A stretch of DNA of 64,000 nucleotides from Acanthosepion esculentum (GCA_964036315.1 OZ038485.1:93050285-93114284); one strand, 5' to 3'; counted from the first letter of the stretch, positions 41,475 through 55,264 are shown. The notes: generated by a model from the letters alone, not told the origin. Program-made: numbers and translations.

Positions 41475-41755
41475 CAGTTAGGAGACATGTGTGATAAACG
41501 CTTAGGTGATCACGTATCTTTCGATACATGACTGATGAGGCAGATTTTTTCCCCGCAGTATATTGCCATTTCTTTATCCAAGGCTATAGAACTAGGCCTG
41601 TCCTGATATTTACCCATAGCTGGGGGAGAAGATAAGGATTCATACCTTTCCCAAGCCTATTAGCACGTAAATGAATGTAATGGAGTTGACTGGAATTCGA
41701 AATTCGCTCTCCGATTCCTCAGTCCGAGCCGCTATCCATTACTCCAACGAGACCA
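41475..41755 (-). mobile_element. tRNA-derived SINE (octopus type), near full length
   Basis: Minus-strand reading: GTAATGGATAGCGGCTCGGA + CTGAGGAATCGGAGAGC (A box), TTTCGAATTCCAGTCAACTC (B box), CATTTACGTGCTAATAGGCT, GGGAAAGGTATGAATCC, CCCAGCTATGGG, AAGAAATGGCAATATACTGC and CAGTCATGTATCGAAAGATA + CGTGATCACCTAAGCG. The best copy of the family in the window. Confidence 0.8.
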
Positions 41756-41834
41756 GAAAAAAATGAAGTATGACAAAGTTGAAAAAATGTTCACATGACA
41801 TGTTTCGATCTTTAATTCGATGAAGTCTTAACGA

Positions 41835-42200
41835 ATATTTCCCTTGTGGTCCTTAGCAGTTTTTCTACTTGTCCTGGGGCTTTTACTCTCCATTCGTCAG
41901 GTAAGTGGCTCGATGACTTCTCCTATCTCTCTGATGCTTTCAATATACCCTGTGAGGGTTATGTTTTCCGTACCCCTTTTCTCATTATGTTTTCCAAGGG
42001 ATTTCAGCCGCGTTCGTTTCTGGTTCTGAGTAGAAGTTTCCTTACTGTGGACATTTTCTTCCTTTCTGCTTCCTGGCTCCGTTCGCGGAATTATCAGTAT
42101 CATTATATAGAACCTATTTATATTGATTCCAGTATTCTCCTGATCAGTGGCGGGGGAGGGATTGGCGAGAATACACTGTGAATAAGACGATATCTCATTG
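41835..42200 (-). pseudogene. RTE-like LINE C-terminal fragment
   Basis: The minus-strand frame gives KENVHSKETSTQNQKRTRLK, SLGKHNEKRGTENITLTGYI and ESIREIGEVIEPLT. The block KRGTENITLTGYIES matches the RTE pattern RKEGLENLTLTG.IEG. It has frameshifts on both sides. It lies directly before the satellite array. Confidence 0.55.
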
Positions 42201-42329
42201 CAATCCAGCATTTTCAACAAATTTTTTCTAGTGATTTTTCTCTGTTTATTCAAAACTTTGCTTAGGCTTTGGAATGTTTATTTCGCTGTTCCAATGGGGG
42301 TCCAAATTTCGTTGTCGCAGCTTCCATAT

Positions 42330-45300
42330 ACACATTATCTCTGTATGCCAATCTCTGTATGCCTATCTCTGTGTCCCTATCTCTGCTTATGTATGTGTGC
42401 CAATTTCTGTGTGTCTATCTCCGTGTGCCTATCTCCGTGTGCCTATCCCTCTGCTTTTTCCCTGTGTGCATATCTCTGCGTCCTTAACTCTGCTTATGTA
42501 TGTGTGCCAATTTCTGTGTGCCTATCTCCGTGTGCGTATCCCTCTGCTTTTTCCCTGTGTGCATATCTCTGCGTCCTTAACTCTGCTTATTTGTGTGTGT
42601 CTATCTCCGTGTGCCTATCTCCGTGTGCCTATCCCTCTGCTTTTACCCTGTGTGTATATTTCTGCGTCCTTAACTCTGCTTATTTGTGTGTGTCTATCTC
42701 CGTGTGCCTATCTCCGTGTGCTTATCTCCGTGTGCCTATCCCTCTGCTTTTTCCCTGTGTGTATATCTCTGCGTCCTTAACTCTGCTTATTTGTGTGTGT
42801 CTATCTCCGTGTGCCTATCTCCGTGTGCCTATCTCCGTGTGCCTATCCCGCTGCTTTTTCCCTGTGTGTATATCTCTGCGTCCTTAACTCTGCTTATTTG
42901 TGTGTGTCTATCTCCGTGTGCCTATCTCCGTGTGCCTATCCCTCTGCTTTTTCCCTGTGTTTATATCTCTGCGTCCTTAACTCTGCTTATTTGTGTGTGT
43001 CTATCTCCGTGTGCCTATCTCCGTGTGCCTATCTCCGTGTGCCTATCCCTCTGCTTTTTCCCTGTGTGCATATCTCTGCGTCCTTAACTCTGCTTATTTG
43101 TGTGTGTCTATCTCCGTGTGCCTATCTCCGTGTGCCTATCTCCGTGTGCCTATCCCTCTGCTTTTTCCCTGTGTGCATATCTCTGCGTCCTTAACTCTGC
43201 TTATTTGGGTGTGTCTATCTACGTGTGCCTATCTCCGTGTGCCTATCTCCGTGTGCCTATCCCTCTGCTTTTTCCCTGTGTGCACATATCTGCGTCCTTA
43301 ACTCTGCTTATTTGTGTGTGTCTATCTCCGTGTGCCTATCTCCTTGTGCCTATCCCTCTGCTTTTTCCCTGTGTGCATATCTCTGCGTCCTTAACTCTGC
43401 TTATTTGTGTGTGTCTATCTCCGTCTGCCCATCTCCGTGTGCCTATCTCCGTGTGCCTATCCCGCTGCTTTTTCCCTGTGTGCACATCTCTGCGTCCTTA
43501 ACTCTGCTTATTTGTGTGTGTCTATCTCCGTGTGCCTATCTCCGTGTGCCTATCTCCGTGTGCCTATCCCTCTGCTTTTTCCCTGTGTGCACATCTCTGC
43601 GTCCTTAACTCTGCTTATTTGTGTGTGTCTATCTCCGTGTGCCTATCTCCGTGTGCCTATCCCTCTGCTTTTTCCCTGTGTGCATATCTCTGCGTCCTTA
43701 ACTCTGCTTATTTGGGTGTGTCTATCTCCGTGTGCCTATCTCCGTGTGCCTATCTCCGTGTGCCTATCCCTCTGCTTTTTCCCTGTGTGCATATCTCTGC
43801 GTCCTTAACTCTGCTTATTTGGGTGTGTCTATCTCCGTGTGCCTATCTCCGTGTGCCTATCTCCGTGTGCCTATCTCCGTGTGCCTATCTCCGTGTGCCT
43901 ATCCCTCTGCTTTTTCCCTGTGTGCATATCTCTGCGTCCTTAACTCTGCTTATTTGTGTGTGTCTATCTCCGTGTGCCTATCTCCGTGTGCCTATCTCCG
44001 TGTGCCTATCCCTCTGCTTTTTCCATGTGTGTATATCTCTGCGTCCTTAACTCTGCTTATTTGTGTGTGTCTATCTCCGTGTGCCTATCTCCGTGTGCCT
44101 ATCTCTCTGCTTTTTCCCTGTGTGCATATCTCTGCGTCCTTAACTCTGCTTATTTGTGTGTGTCTATCTCCGTGTGCCTATCTCCGTGTGCCTATCCCTC
44201 TGCTTTTTCCCTGTGTGCATATCTCTGCGTCCTTAACTCTGCTTATTTGTGTGTGTCTATCTCCGTGTGCCTATCTCCGTGTGCCTATCTCCGTGTGCCT
44301 ATCCCTCAGCTTTTTCCCTGTGTGCATATCTCTGCGTCCTTAACTCTGCTTATTTGGGTGTGTCTATCTCCGTGTGCCTATCTCCGTGTGCCTATCTCCG
44401 TGTGCCTATCCCTCTGCTTTTTCCCTGTGTGCATATCTCTGCGTCCTTAACTCTGCTTATTTGGGTGTGTCTATCTCCGTGTGCCTATCTCCGTGTGCCT
44501 ATCTCCGTGTACCTATCTCCGTGTGCCTATCCCTCTGCTTTTTCCCTGTGTGCACATCTCTGCGTCCTTAACTCTGCTTATTTGTGTGTGTCTATCTCCG
44601 TGTGCCTATCTCCGTGTGCCTATCACCGTGTGCCTATCCCTCTGCTTTTTCCCTGTGTGTATATCTCTGCGTCCTTAACTCTGCTTATTTGTGTGTGTCT
44701 ATCTCCGTGTGCCTATCTCCGTGTGCCTATCCCTCTGCTTTTTCCCTGTGTGCATATCTCTGAGTCCTTAACTCTGCTTATTTGGGTGTGTCTATCTCCG
44801 TGTGCCTATCTCCGTGTGCCTATCTCCGTGTACCTATCTCCGTGTGCCTATCCCTCTGCTTTTTCCCTGTGTGCATATCTCTGCGTCCTTAACTCTGCTT
44901 ATTTGTGTGTGTCTATCTCCGTGTGCCTATCTCCGTGTGCCTATCACCGTGTGCCTATCCCTCTGCTTTTTCCCTGTGTGTATATCTCTGCGTCCTTAAC
45001 TCTGCTTATTTGTGTGTGTCTATCTCCGTGTGCCTATCTCCGTGTGCCTATCCCTCTGCTTTTTCCCTGTGTGCATATCTCTGCGTCCTTAACTCTGCTT
45101 ATTTGTGTGTGTCTATCTCCGTGTGCCTATCTCCGTGTGCCTATCCCTCTGCTTTTTCCCTGTGTGCATATCTCTGCGTCCTTAACTCTGCTTATTTGTG
45201 TGTGTCTATCTCCGTGTGCCTATCTCTGTGTGCCTATCTCCGTGTGCCTATCCCTCTGCTTTTTCCCTGTGTGCATATCTCTGCGTCATTAACTCTGCTT

Positions 45301-48300
45301 ATTTGTGTTTGTCTATCTCCGTGTGCCTATCTCCGTGTGCCTATCTCCGTGTGCCTATCCCTCTGCTTTTTCCCTGTGTGCATATCTCTGCGTCCTTAAC
45401 TCTGCTTATTTGGGTGTGTCTATCTCCGTGTGACTATCTCCGTGTGCCTATCTCCGTGTACCTATCTCCGTGTGCCTATCCCTCTGCTTTTTCCCTGTGT
45501 GCACATCTCTGCGTCCTTAACTCTGCTTATTTGTGTGTGTCTATCTCCGTGTGCCTATCTCCGTGTGCCTATACCTCTGCTTTTTCCCTGTGTGCATATC
45601 TCTGCGTCCTTAACTCTGCTTATTTGGGTGTGTCTATCTCCGTGTGCCTATCTCCGTGTGCCTATCCCTCTGCTTTTTCCCTGTGTGCATATCTCTGCGT
45701 CCTTAACTCTGCTTATTTGTGTGTGTCTATCTCCGTGTGCCTATCTCCGTGTGCCTATCACCGTGTGCCTATCCCTCTGCTTTTTCCCTGTGTGTATATC
45801 TCTGCGTCCTTAACTCTGCTTATTTGTGTGTGTCTATCTCCGTGTGCCTATCTCCGTGTGCCTATCCCTCTGCTTTTTCCCTGTGTGCATATCTCTGCGT
45901 CCTTAACTCTGCTTATTTGTGTGTGTCTATCTCCGTCTGCCCATCTCCGTGTGCCTATCTCCGTGTGCCTATCCCTCTGCTTTTTCCCTGTGTGCACATC
46001 TCTGCGTCCTTAACTCTGCTTATTTGTGTGTGTCTATCTCCGTGTGCCTATCTCCGTGTGCCTATCTCCGTGTGCCTATCCCTCTGCTTTTTCCCTGTGT
46101 GCACATCTCTGCGTCCTTAACTCTGCTTATTTGTGTGTGTCTATCTCCGTGTGCCTATCTCCGTGTGCCTATCCCTCTGCTTTTTCCCTGTGTGCATATC
46201 TCTGCGTCCTTAACTCTGCTTATTTGGGTGTGTCTATCTCCGTGTGCCTATCTCCGTGTGCCTATCTCCGTGTGCCTATCCCTCTGCTTTTTCCCTGTGT
46301 GCACATCTCTGCGTCCTTAACTCTGCTTATTTGTGTGTGTCTATCTCCGTGTGCCTATCTCCGTGTGCCTATCCCTCTGCTTTTTCCCTGTGTGCATATC
46401 TCTGCGTCCTTAACTCTGCTTATTTGGGTGTGTCTATCTCCGTGTGCCTATCTCCGTGTGCCTATCTCCGTGTGCCTATCTCCGTGTGCCTATGTCCGTG
46501 TGCCTATCCCTCTGCTTTTTCCCTGTGTGCATATCTCTGCGTCCTTAACTCTGCTTATTTGTGTGTGTCTATCTCCGTGTGCCTATCTCCGTGTGCCTAT
46601 CTCCGTGTGCCTATCCCTCTGCTTTTTCCATGTGTGTATATCTCTGCGTCCTTAACTCTGCTTATTTGTGTGTGTCTATCTCCGTGTGCCTATCTCCGTG
46701 TGCCTATCTCTCTGCTTTTTCCCTGTGTGCATATCTCTGCGTCCTTAACTCTGCTTATTTGTGTGTGTCTATCTCCGTGTGCCTATCTCCGTGTGCCTAT
46801 CCCTCTGCTTTTTCCCTGTGTGCATATCTCTGCGTCCTTAACTCTGCTTATTTGTGTGTGTCTATCTCCGTGTGCCTATCTCCGTGTGCCTATCTCCGTG
46901 TGCCTATCCCTCTGCTTTTTCCCTGTGTGCATATCTCTGCGTCCTTAACTCTGCTTATTTGGGTGTGTCTATCTCCGTGTGCCTATCTCCGTGTGCCTAT
47001 CTCCGTGTACCTATCTCCGTGTGCCTATCCCTCTGCTTTTTCCCTGTGTGCACATCTCTGCGTCCTTAACTCTGCTTATTTGTGTGTGTCTATCTCCGTG
47101 TGCCTATCTCCGTGTGCCTATCCCTCTGCTTTTTCCCTGTGTGCATATCTCTGCGTCCTTAACTCTGCTTATGTATGTGTGCCAATTTCTGTGTGCCTAT
47201 CTCCGTGTGCGTATCCCTCTGCTTTTTCCCTGTGTGTATATTTCTGCGTCCTTAACTCTGCTTATTTGTGTGTGTCTATCTCCGTGTGCCTATCTCCGTG
47301 TGCTTATCTCCGTGTGCCTATCCCTCTGCTTTTTCCCTGTGTGTATATCTCTGCGTCCTTAACTCTGCTTATTTGTGTGTGTCTATCTCCGTGTGCCTAT
47401 CTCCGTGTGCCTATCTCCGTGTGCCTATCCCGCTGCTTTTTCCCTGTGTGTATATCTCTGCGTCCTTAACTCTGCTTATTTGTGTGTGTCTATCTCCGTG
47501 TGCCTATCTCCGTGTGCCTATCCCTCTGCTTTTTCCCTGTGTTTATATCTCTGCGTCCTTAACTCTGCTTATTTGTGTGTGTCTATCTCCGTGTGCCTAT
47601 CTCCGTGTGCCTATCTCCGTGTGCCTATCCCTCTGCTTTTTCCCTGTGTTTATATCTCTGCGTCCTTAACTCTGCTTATTTGTGTGTGCCTATCTCCGTG
47701 TGCCTATCTCCGTGTGCCTATCTCCGTGTGCCTATCCCTCTGCTTTTTCCCTGTGTGCATATCTCTGCGTCCTTAACTCTGCTTATTTGGGTGTGTCTAT
47801 CTCCGTGTGCCTATCTCCGTGTGCCTATCTCCGTGTGCCTATCCCTCTGCTTTTTCCCTGTGTGCACATCTCTGCGTCCTTAACTCTGCTTATTTGTGTG
47901 TGTCTATCTCCGTGTGCCTATCTCCTTGTGCCTATCCCTCTGCTTTTTCCCTGTGTGCATATCTCTGCGTCCTTAACTCTGCTTATTTGTGTGTGTCTAT
48001 CTCCGTCTGCCCATCTCCGTGTGCCTATCTCCGTGTGCCTATCCCTCTGCTTTTTCCCTGTGTGCACATCTCTGCGTCCTTAACTCTGCTTATTTGTGTG
48101 TGTCTATCTCCGTGTGCCTATCTCCGTGTGCCTATCTCCGTGTGCCTATCCCTCTGCTTTTTCCCTGTGTGCACATCTCTGCGTCCTTAACTCTGCTTAT
48201 TTGTGTGTGTCTATCTCCGTGTGCCTATCTCCGTGTGCCTATCCCTCTGCTTTTTCCCTGTGTGCATATCTCTGCGTCCTTAACTCTGCTTATTTGGGTG

Positions 48301-51300
48301 TGTCTATCTCCGTGTGCCTATCTCCGTGTGCCTATCTCCGTGTGCCTATCTCCGTGTGCCTATCACTCTGCTTTTTCCCTGTGTGCATATCTCTGCGTCC
48401 TTAACTCTGCTTATTTGTGTGTGTCTATCTCCGTGTGCCTATCTCCGTGTGCCTATCCCTCTGCTTTTTCCATGTGTGTATATCTCTGCGTCCTTAACTC
48501 TGCTTATTTGTGTGTGTCTATCTCCGTGTGCCTATCTCCGTGTGCCTATCTCTCTGCTTTTTCCCTGTGTGCATATCTCTGCGTCCTTAACTCTGCTTAT
48601 TTGTGTGTGTCTATCTCCGTGTGCCTATCTCCGTGTGCCTATCCCTCTGCTTTTTCCCTGTGTGCATATCTCTGCGTCCTTAACTCTGCTTATTTGTGTG
48701 TGTCTATCTCCGTGTGCCTATCTCCGTGTGCCTATCTCCGTGTGCCTATCCCTCTGCTTTTTCCCTGTGTGCATATCTCTGCGTCCTTAACTCTGCTTAT
48801 TTGGGTGTGTCTATCTCCGTGTGCCTATCTCCGTGTGCCTATCTCCGTGTGCCTATCCCTCTGCTTTTTCCCTGTGTGCACATCTCTGCGTCCTTAACTC
48901 TGCTTATTTGTGTGTGTCTATCTCCGTGTGCCTATCTCCGTGTGCCTATCCCTCTGCTTTTTCCCTGTGTGCATATCTCTGCGTCCTTAACTCTGCTTAT
49001 TTGTGTGTGTCTATCTCCGTGTGCCTATCTCCGTGTGCCTATCACCGTGTGCCTATCCCTCTGCTTTTTGCCTGTGTGTATATCTCTGCGTCCTTAACTC
49101 TGCTTATTTGTGTGTGTCTATCTCCGTGTGCCTATCTCCGTGTGCCTATCTCCGTGTGCCTATCCCTCTGCTTTTTCCCTGTGTGCATATCTCTGAGTCC
49201 TTAACTCTGCTTATTTGGGTGTGTCTATCTCCGTGTGCCTATCTCCGTGTGCCTATCTCCGTGTACCTATCTCCGTGTGCCTATCCCTCTGCTTTTTCCC
49301 TGTGTGCATATCTCTGCGTCCTTAACTCTGCTTATTTGTGTGTGTCTATCTCCGTGTGCCTATCTCCGTGTGCCTATCACCGTGTGCCTATCCCTCTGCT
49401 TTTTCCCTGTGTGTATATCTCTGCGTCCTTAACTCTGCTTATTTGTGTGTGTCTATCTCCGTGTGCCTATCTCCGTGTGCCTATCCCTCTGCTTTTTCCC
49501 TGTGTGCATATCTCTGCGTCCTTAACTCTGCTTATTTGTGTGTGTCTATCTCCGTGTGCCTATCTCCGTGTGCCTATCCCTCTGCTTTTTCCCTGTGTGC
49601 ATATCTCTGCGTCCTTAACTCTGCTTATTTGTGTGTGTCTATCTCCGTGTGCCTATCTCTGTGTGCCTATCTCCGTGTGCCTATCCCTCTGCTTTTTCCC
49701 TGTGTGCATATCTCTGCGTCATTAACTCTGCTTATTTGTGTTTGTCTATCTCCGTGTGCCTATCTCCGTGTGCCTATCTCCGTGTGCCTATCCCTCTGCT
49801 TTTTCCCTGTGTGCATATCTCTGCGTCCTTAACTCTGCTTATTTGGGTGTGTCTATCTCCGTGTGACTATCTCCGTGTGCCTATCTCCGTGTACCTATCT
49901 CCGTGTGCCTATCCCTCTGCTTTTTCCCTGTGTGCACATCTCTGCGTCCTTAACTCTGCTTATTTGTGTGTGTCTATCTCCGTGTGCCTATCTCCGTGTG
50001 CCTATACCTCTGCTTTTTCCCTGTGTGCATATCTCTGCGTCCTTAACTCTGCTTATTTGGGTGTGTCTATCTCCGTGTGCCTATCTCCGTGTGCCTATCC
50101 CTCTGCTTTTTCCCTGTGTGCATATCTCTGCGTCCTTAACTCTGCTTATTTGTGTGTGTCTATCTTCGTGTGCCTATCTCCGTGTGCCTATCACCGTGTG
50201 CCTATCCCTCTGCTTTTTCCCTGTGTGTATATCTCTGCGTCCTTAACTCTGCTTATTTGTGTGTGTCTATCTCCGTGTGCCTATCTCCGTGTGCCTATCC
50301 CTCTGCTTTTTCCCTGTGTGCATATCTCTGCGTCCTTAACTCTGCTTATTTGTGTGTGTCTATCTCCGTGTGCCTATCTCCGTGTGCCTATCACCGTGTG
50401 CCTATCCCTCTGCTTTTTCCCTGTGTGTTTATCTCTGCGTCCTTAACTCTGCTTATTTGTGTGTGTCTATCTCCGTGTGCCTATCTCCGTGTGCCTATCC
50501 CTCTGCTTTTTCCCTGTGTGCATATCTCTGCGTCCTTAACTCTGCTTATTTGGGTGTGTCTATCTCCGTGTGCCTATCTCCGTGTGCCTATCTCCGTGTG
50601 CCTATCCCTCTGCTTTTTCCCTGTGTGCATATCTCTGCGTCCTTAACTCTGCTTATTTGTGTGTGTCTATCTCCGTGTGCCTATCTCCGTGTGCCTATCT
50701 CCGTGTGCCTATCCCTCTGCTTTTTCCCTGTGTGTATATCTCTGCGTCCTTAACTCTGCTTATTTGGGTGTGTCTATCTCCGTGTGCCTATCTCCGTGTG
50801 CCTATCTCCGTGTGCCTATCCCTCTGCTTTTTCCCTGTGTGCATATCTCTGAGTCCTTAACTCTGCTTATTTGGGTGTGTCTATCTCCGTGTGCCTATCT
50901 CCGTGTGCCTATCTCCGTGTACCTATCTCCGTGTGCCTATCCCTCTGCTTTTTCCCTGTGTGCATATCTCTGCGTCCTTAACTCTGCTTATTTGTGTGTG
51001 TCTATCTCCGTGTGCCTATCTCCGTGTGCCTATCACCGTGTGCCTATCCCTCTGCTTTTTCCCTGTGTGTATATCTCTGCGTCCTTAACTCTGCTTATTT
51101 GTGTGTGTCTATCTCCGTGTGCCTATCTCCGTGTGCCTATCCCTCTGCTTTTTCCCTGTGTGCATATCTCTGCGTCCTTAACTCTGCTTATTTGTGTGTG
51201 TCTATCTCCGTGTGCCTATCTCCGTGTGCCTATCCCTCTGCTTTTTCCCTGTGTGCATATCTCTGCGTCCTTAACTCTGCTTATTTGTGTGTGTCTATCT

Positions 51301-54300
51301 CCGTGTGCCTATCTCTGTGTGCCTATCTCCGTGTGCCTATCCCTCTGCTTTTTCCCTGTGTGCATATCTCTGCGTCATTAACTCTGCTTATTTGTGTTTG
51401 TCTATCTCCGTGTGCCTATCTCCGTGTGCCTATCTCCGTGTGCCTATCCCTCTGCTTTTTCCCTGTGTGCATATCTCTGCGTCCTTAACTCTGCTTATTT
51501 GGGTGTGTCTATCTCCGTGTGACTATCTCCGTGTGCCTATCTCCGTGTACCTATCTCCGTGTGCCTATCCCTCTGCTTTTTCCCTGTGTGCACATCTCTG
51601 CGTCCTTAACTCTGCTTATTTGTGTGTGTCTATCTCCGTGTGCCTATCTCCGTGTGCCTATACCTCTGCTTTTTCCCTGTGTGCATATCTCTGCGTCCTT
51701 AACTCTGCTTATTTGGGTGTGTCTATCTCCGTGTGCCTATCTCCGTGTGCCTATCCCTCTGCTTTTTCCCTGTGTGCATATCTCTGCGTCCTTAACTCTG
51801 CTTATTTGTGTGTGTCTATCTCCGTGTGCCTATCTCCGTGTGCCTATCTCCGTGTGCCTATCCCTCTGCTTTTTCCCTGTGTGCATATCTCTGCGTCCTT
51901 AACTCTGCTTACTTGTGTGTGTCTATCTCCGTGTGCCTATCTCCGTGTGCCTATCTCCGTGTGCCTATCTCCGTGTGCCTATCCCTCTGCTTTTTCCCTG
52001 TGTGCATATCTCTGCGTCCTTAACTCTGCTTATTTGTGTGTGTCTATCTTCGTGTGCCTATCTCCGTGTGCCTATCACCGTGTGCCTATCCCTCTGCTTT
52101 TTCCCTGTGTGTATATCTCTGCGTCCTTAACTCTGCTTATTTGTGTGTGTCTATCTCCGTGTGCCTATCTCCGTGTGCCTATCTCCGTGTGCCTATCCCT
52201 CTGCTTTTTCCCTGTGTGTATATCTCTGCGTCCTTAACTCTGCTTACTTGTGTGTGTCTATCTCCGTGTGCCTATCTCCGTGTGCCTATCCCTCTGCTTT
52301 TTCCCTGTGTGCATATCTCTGCGTCCTTAACTCTGCTTATTTGTGTGTGTCTATCTCCGTGTGCCTATCTCCGTGTGCCTATCCCTCTGCTTTTTCCCTG
52401 TGTGCATATCTCTGCGTCCTTAACTCTGCTTATTTGGGTGTGTCTATCTCCGTGTGCCTATCTCCGTGTGCCTATCTCCGTGTGCCTATCCCTCTGCTTT
52501 TTCCCTGTGTGCATATCTCTGCGTCCTTAACTCTGCTTATTTGTGTGTGTCTATCTCCGTGTGCCTATCTCCGTGTGCCTATCTCCGTGTGCCTATCCCT
52601 CTGCTTTTTCCCTGTGTGTATATCTCTGCGTCCTTAACTCTGCTTATTTGGGTGTGTCTATCTCCGTGTGCCTATCTCCGTGTGCCTATCCCTCTGCTTT
52701 TTCCCTGTGTGCATATCTCTGCGTCCTTAACTCTGCTTATTTGGGTGTGTCTATCTCCGTGTGCCTATCTCCGTGTGCCTATCTCCGTGTGCCTATCCCT
52801 CTGCTTTTTCCCTGTGTGCATATCTCTGCGTCCTTAACTCTGCTTATTTGTGTGTGTCTATCTCCGTGTGCCTATCTCCGTGTGCCTATCTCCGTGTGCC
52901 TATCCCTCTGCTTTTTCCCTGTGTGTATATCTCTGCGTCCTTAACTCTGCTTATTTGGGTGTGTCTATCTCCGTGTGCCTATCTCCGTGTGCCTATCCCT
53001 CTGCTTTTTCCCTGTGTGCATATCTCTGCGTCCTTAACTCTGCTTACTTGTGTGTGTCTATCTCCGTGTGCCTATCACCGTGTGCCTATCTCCGTGTGCC
53101 TATCCCTCTGCTTTTTCCCTGTGTGTATATCTCTGCGTCCTTAACTCTGCTTACTTGTGTGTGTCTATCTCCGTGTGCCTATCACCGTGTGCCTATCTCC
53201 GTGTGCCTATCCCTCTGCTTTTTCCCTGTGTGTATATCTCTGCGTCCTTAACTCTGCTTACTTGTGTGTGTCTATCTCCGTGTGCCTATCACCGTGTGCC
53301 TATCCCTCTGCTTTTTCCCTGTGTGTATATCTCTGCGTCCTTAACTCTGCTTATTTGTGTGTGTCTATCTCCGTGTGCCTATCTCCGTGTGCCTATCCCT
53401 CTGCTTTTTCCCTGTGTGCATATCTCTGCGTCCTTAACTCTGCTTATTTGGGTGTGTCTATCTCCGTGTGCCTATCTCCGTGTGCCTATCTCCGTGTGCC
53501 TATCCCTCTGCTTTTTCCCTGTGTGCATATCTCTGCGTCCTTAACTCTGCTTATTTGTGTGTGTCTATCTCCGTGTGCCTATCTCCGTGTGCCTATCTCC
53601 GTGTGCCTATCCCTCTGCTTTTTCCCTGTGTGTATATCTCTGCGTCCTTAACTCTGCTTATTTGGGTGTGTCTATCTCCGTGTGCCTATCTCCGTGTGCC
53701 TATCCCTCTGCTTTTTCCCTGTGTGCATATCTCTGCGTCCTTAACTCTGCTTATTTGTGTGTGTCTATCTCCGTGTGCCTATCTCCGTGTGCCTATCCCT
53801 CTGCTTTTTCCCTGTGTGCATATCTCTGCGTCCTTAACTCTGCTTATTTGTGTGTGCCTATCTCCGTGTGCCTATCTCCGTGTGCCTATCTCCGTGTGCC
53901 TATCCCTCTGCTTTTTCCCTGTGTGCATATCTCTGCGTCCTTAACTCTGCTTTTTTGTGTGTGCCTATCTCCGTGTGCCTATCTCCGTGTGCCTATCCCT
54001 CTGCCTTTTCCCTGTGTGTATATCTCTGCGTCCTTAACTCTTCTTATTTGTGTGTGTTTATCTCCGTGTGTCTATCTCCGTGTGCCTATCTCCGTGTGCC
54101 TATCCCTCTGCTTTTTCCCTGTGTGTATATCTCTGCGTCCTTAACTCTGCTTATTTGTGTGTGTCTATCTCCGTGTGCCTATCTCCGTGTGCCTATCCCT
54201 CTGCTTTTTCCCTGTGTGCATATCTCTGCGTCCTTAACTCTGCTTACTTGTGTGTGTCTATCTCCGTGTGCCTATCTCCGTGTGCCTATACCTCTGCTTT

Positions 54301-55065
54301 TTCCCTGTGTGTATATCTCTGCGTCCTTAACTCTTCTTATTTGTGTGTGTTTATCTCCGTGTGTCTATCTCCGTGTGCCTATCTCCGTGTGCCTATCCCT
54401 CTGCTTTTTCCCTGTGTGTATATCTCTGCGTCCTTAACTCTGCTTATTTGTGCGTGTCTATCTCCGTGTGCCTATCTCCGTGTGCCTATCCCTCTGCTTT
54501 TTCCCTGTGTGCATATCTCTGCGTCCTTAACTCTGCTTATTTGTGTGTGCCTATCTCCGTGTGCCTATCTCCGTGTGCCTATCTCCGTGTGCCTCTCTCT
54601 CTGCTTTTCCCTGTGTGCATATCTCTGCGTCCTTAACTCTGCTTATTTGTGTGTGTCTATCTCTGCGTGCCTATCTCCGTGTGCCTATCCCTGCTTATCT
54701 CTGACAGTCTATCTCTGCGTGCCTATCTTCGTGTGACTATCCCTGTCTGCTTATCTCTCTGTGTCTATCTCTGCGTGCTTATCTCCGTGCTCCTATCTCT
54801 GTGTGCCTATCTCCGTCTACCTATCTCCGTGTGCCTATCTCTCTGCTTCTCTCTGTGGACTTATCTCTGCGTGCCTATCTCTGTGTTCCTATCTCCGTTT
54901 GCCCATCTCCGTGTGCCTATCCTGTATGCTTATCTAGGAGCACCCATCTCTGTCTGCTTATCTCTGTGGACCTATCTCTCTCTGCTTACTTTTGTGTGCC
55001 TATCTCCGTGTTCCTATCTTTGTGTGCCTATTTCAGTGTGCATGTTTGTCCGTGTGAGGGGGGTA
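42330..55065. repeat. 12.7-kb satellite array with higher-order structure
   Basis: Head-to-tail units of 93 bp (two copies of TATCTCCGTGTGCC plus a 65-bp part TATCCCTCTGCTTTTTCCCT...TTATTTGTGTGTGTC) or 107 bp (three copies of the 14-mer), with some of 121 or 135 bp. That is roughly 120 units by length. The 65-bp part itself looks like diverged 14-mers. Variants such as GCGTCATT (45285, 49718, 51374) and TATCACCGTGTGCC mark duplicated blocks. The edges (42330-42600, 54640-55065) are degenerate 14-mer repeats. Strongly pyrimidine-rich on the plus strand. The many long plus-strand frames (up to about 347 codons) are a consequence of a 93-bp period divisible by 3 and a lack of plus-strand stops. 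They are not genes. Confidence 0.97.
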
Positions 55066-55264
55066 TGTTTATCTTGATTTGCATACGTACGTCTGTGTAT
55101 TTTTGAAAGACACTCTATCGTTATGTTTTTTTTTAAATGCCGTGTTTCTTAAGGACCTAGACCATAGTAGGTCTCCACATTTTCATTTTCTTTTATTCCC
55201 AGTGAATTGCCACGACTTCTAGAGGAAGATAGTGGTTTGGTTTCCTGATGGCTTTTGTCTACGA
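55066..55264. other. No gene recognised
   Basis: Junction sequence between the satellite and a SINE fragment. Nothing identified. Confidence 0.5.

Noticed and set aside
41695..41755. Intact tRNA gene on the minus strand (good A and B boxes)
   Set aside because: The sequence cannot form a full cloverleaf with an acceptor stem and continues into a SINE body. It is a SINE head.
42330..55065. Dozens of long plus-strand open frames (up to about 347 codons) encoding Cys/Leu/Ser-rich repeats, which could be read as a secreted or repeat protein
   Set aside because: The frames follow the 93/107-bp satellite period. 107 is not a multiple of 3, so frames shift between units. Overlapping frames are equally open, and no start or splice context is seen. 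They are artefacts of a stop-poor pyrimidine-rich repeat.
42330..55065. A CRISPR-like array of repeats and spacers
   Set aside because: There are no unique spacers. All parts of the unit repeat, the flanks are animal transposons, and no cas genes are present.
55066..55140. Telomere- or centromere-specific motif at the edge of the satellite
   Set aside because: No TTAGGG repeats or other known chromosomal motif are seen, so a chromosomal location cannot be inferred.
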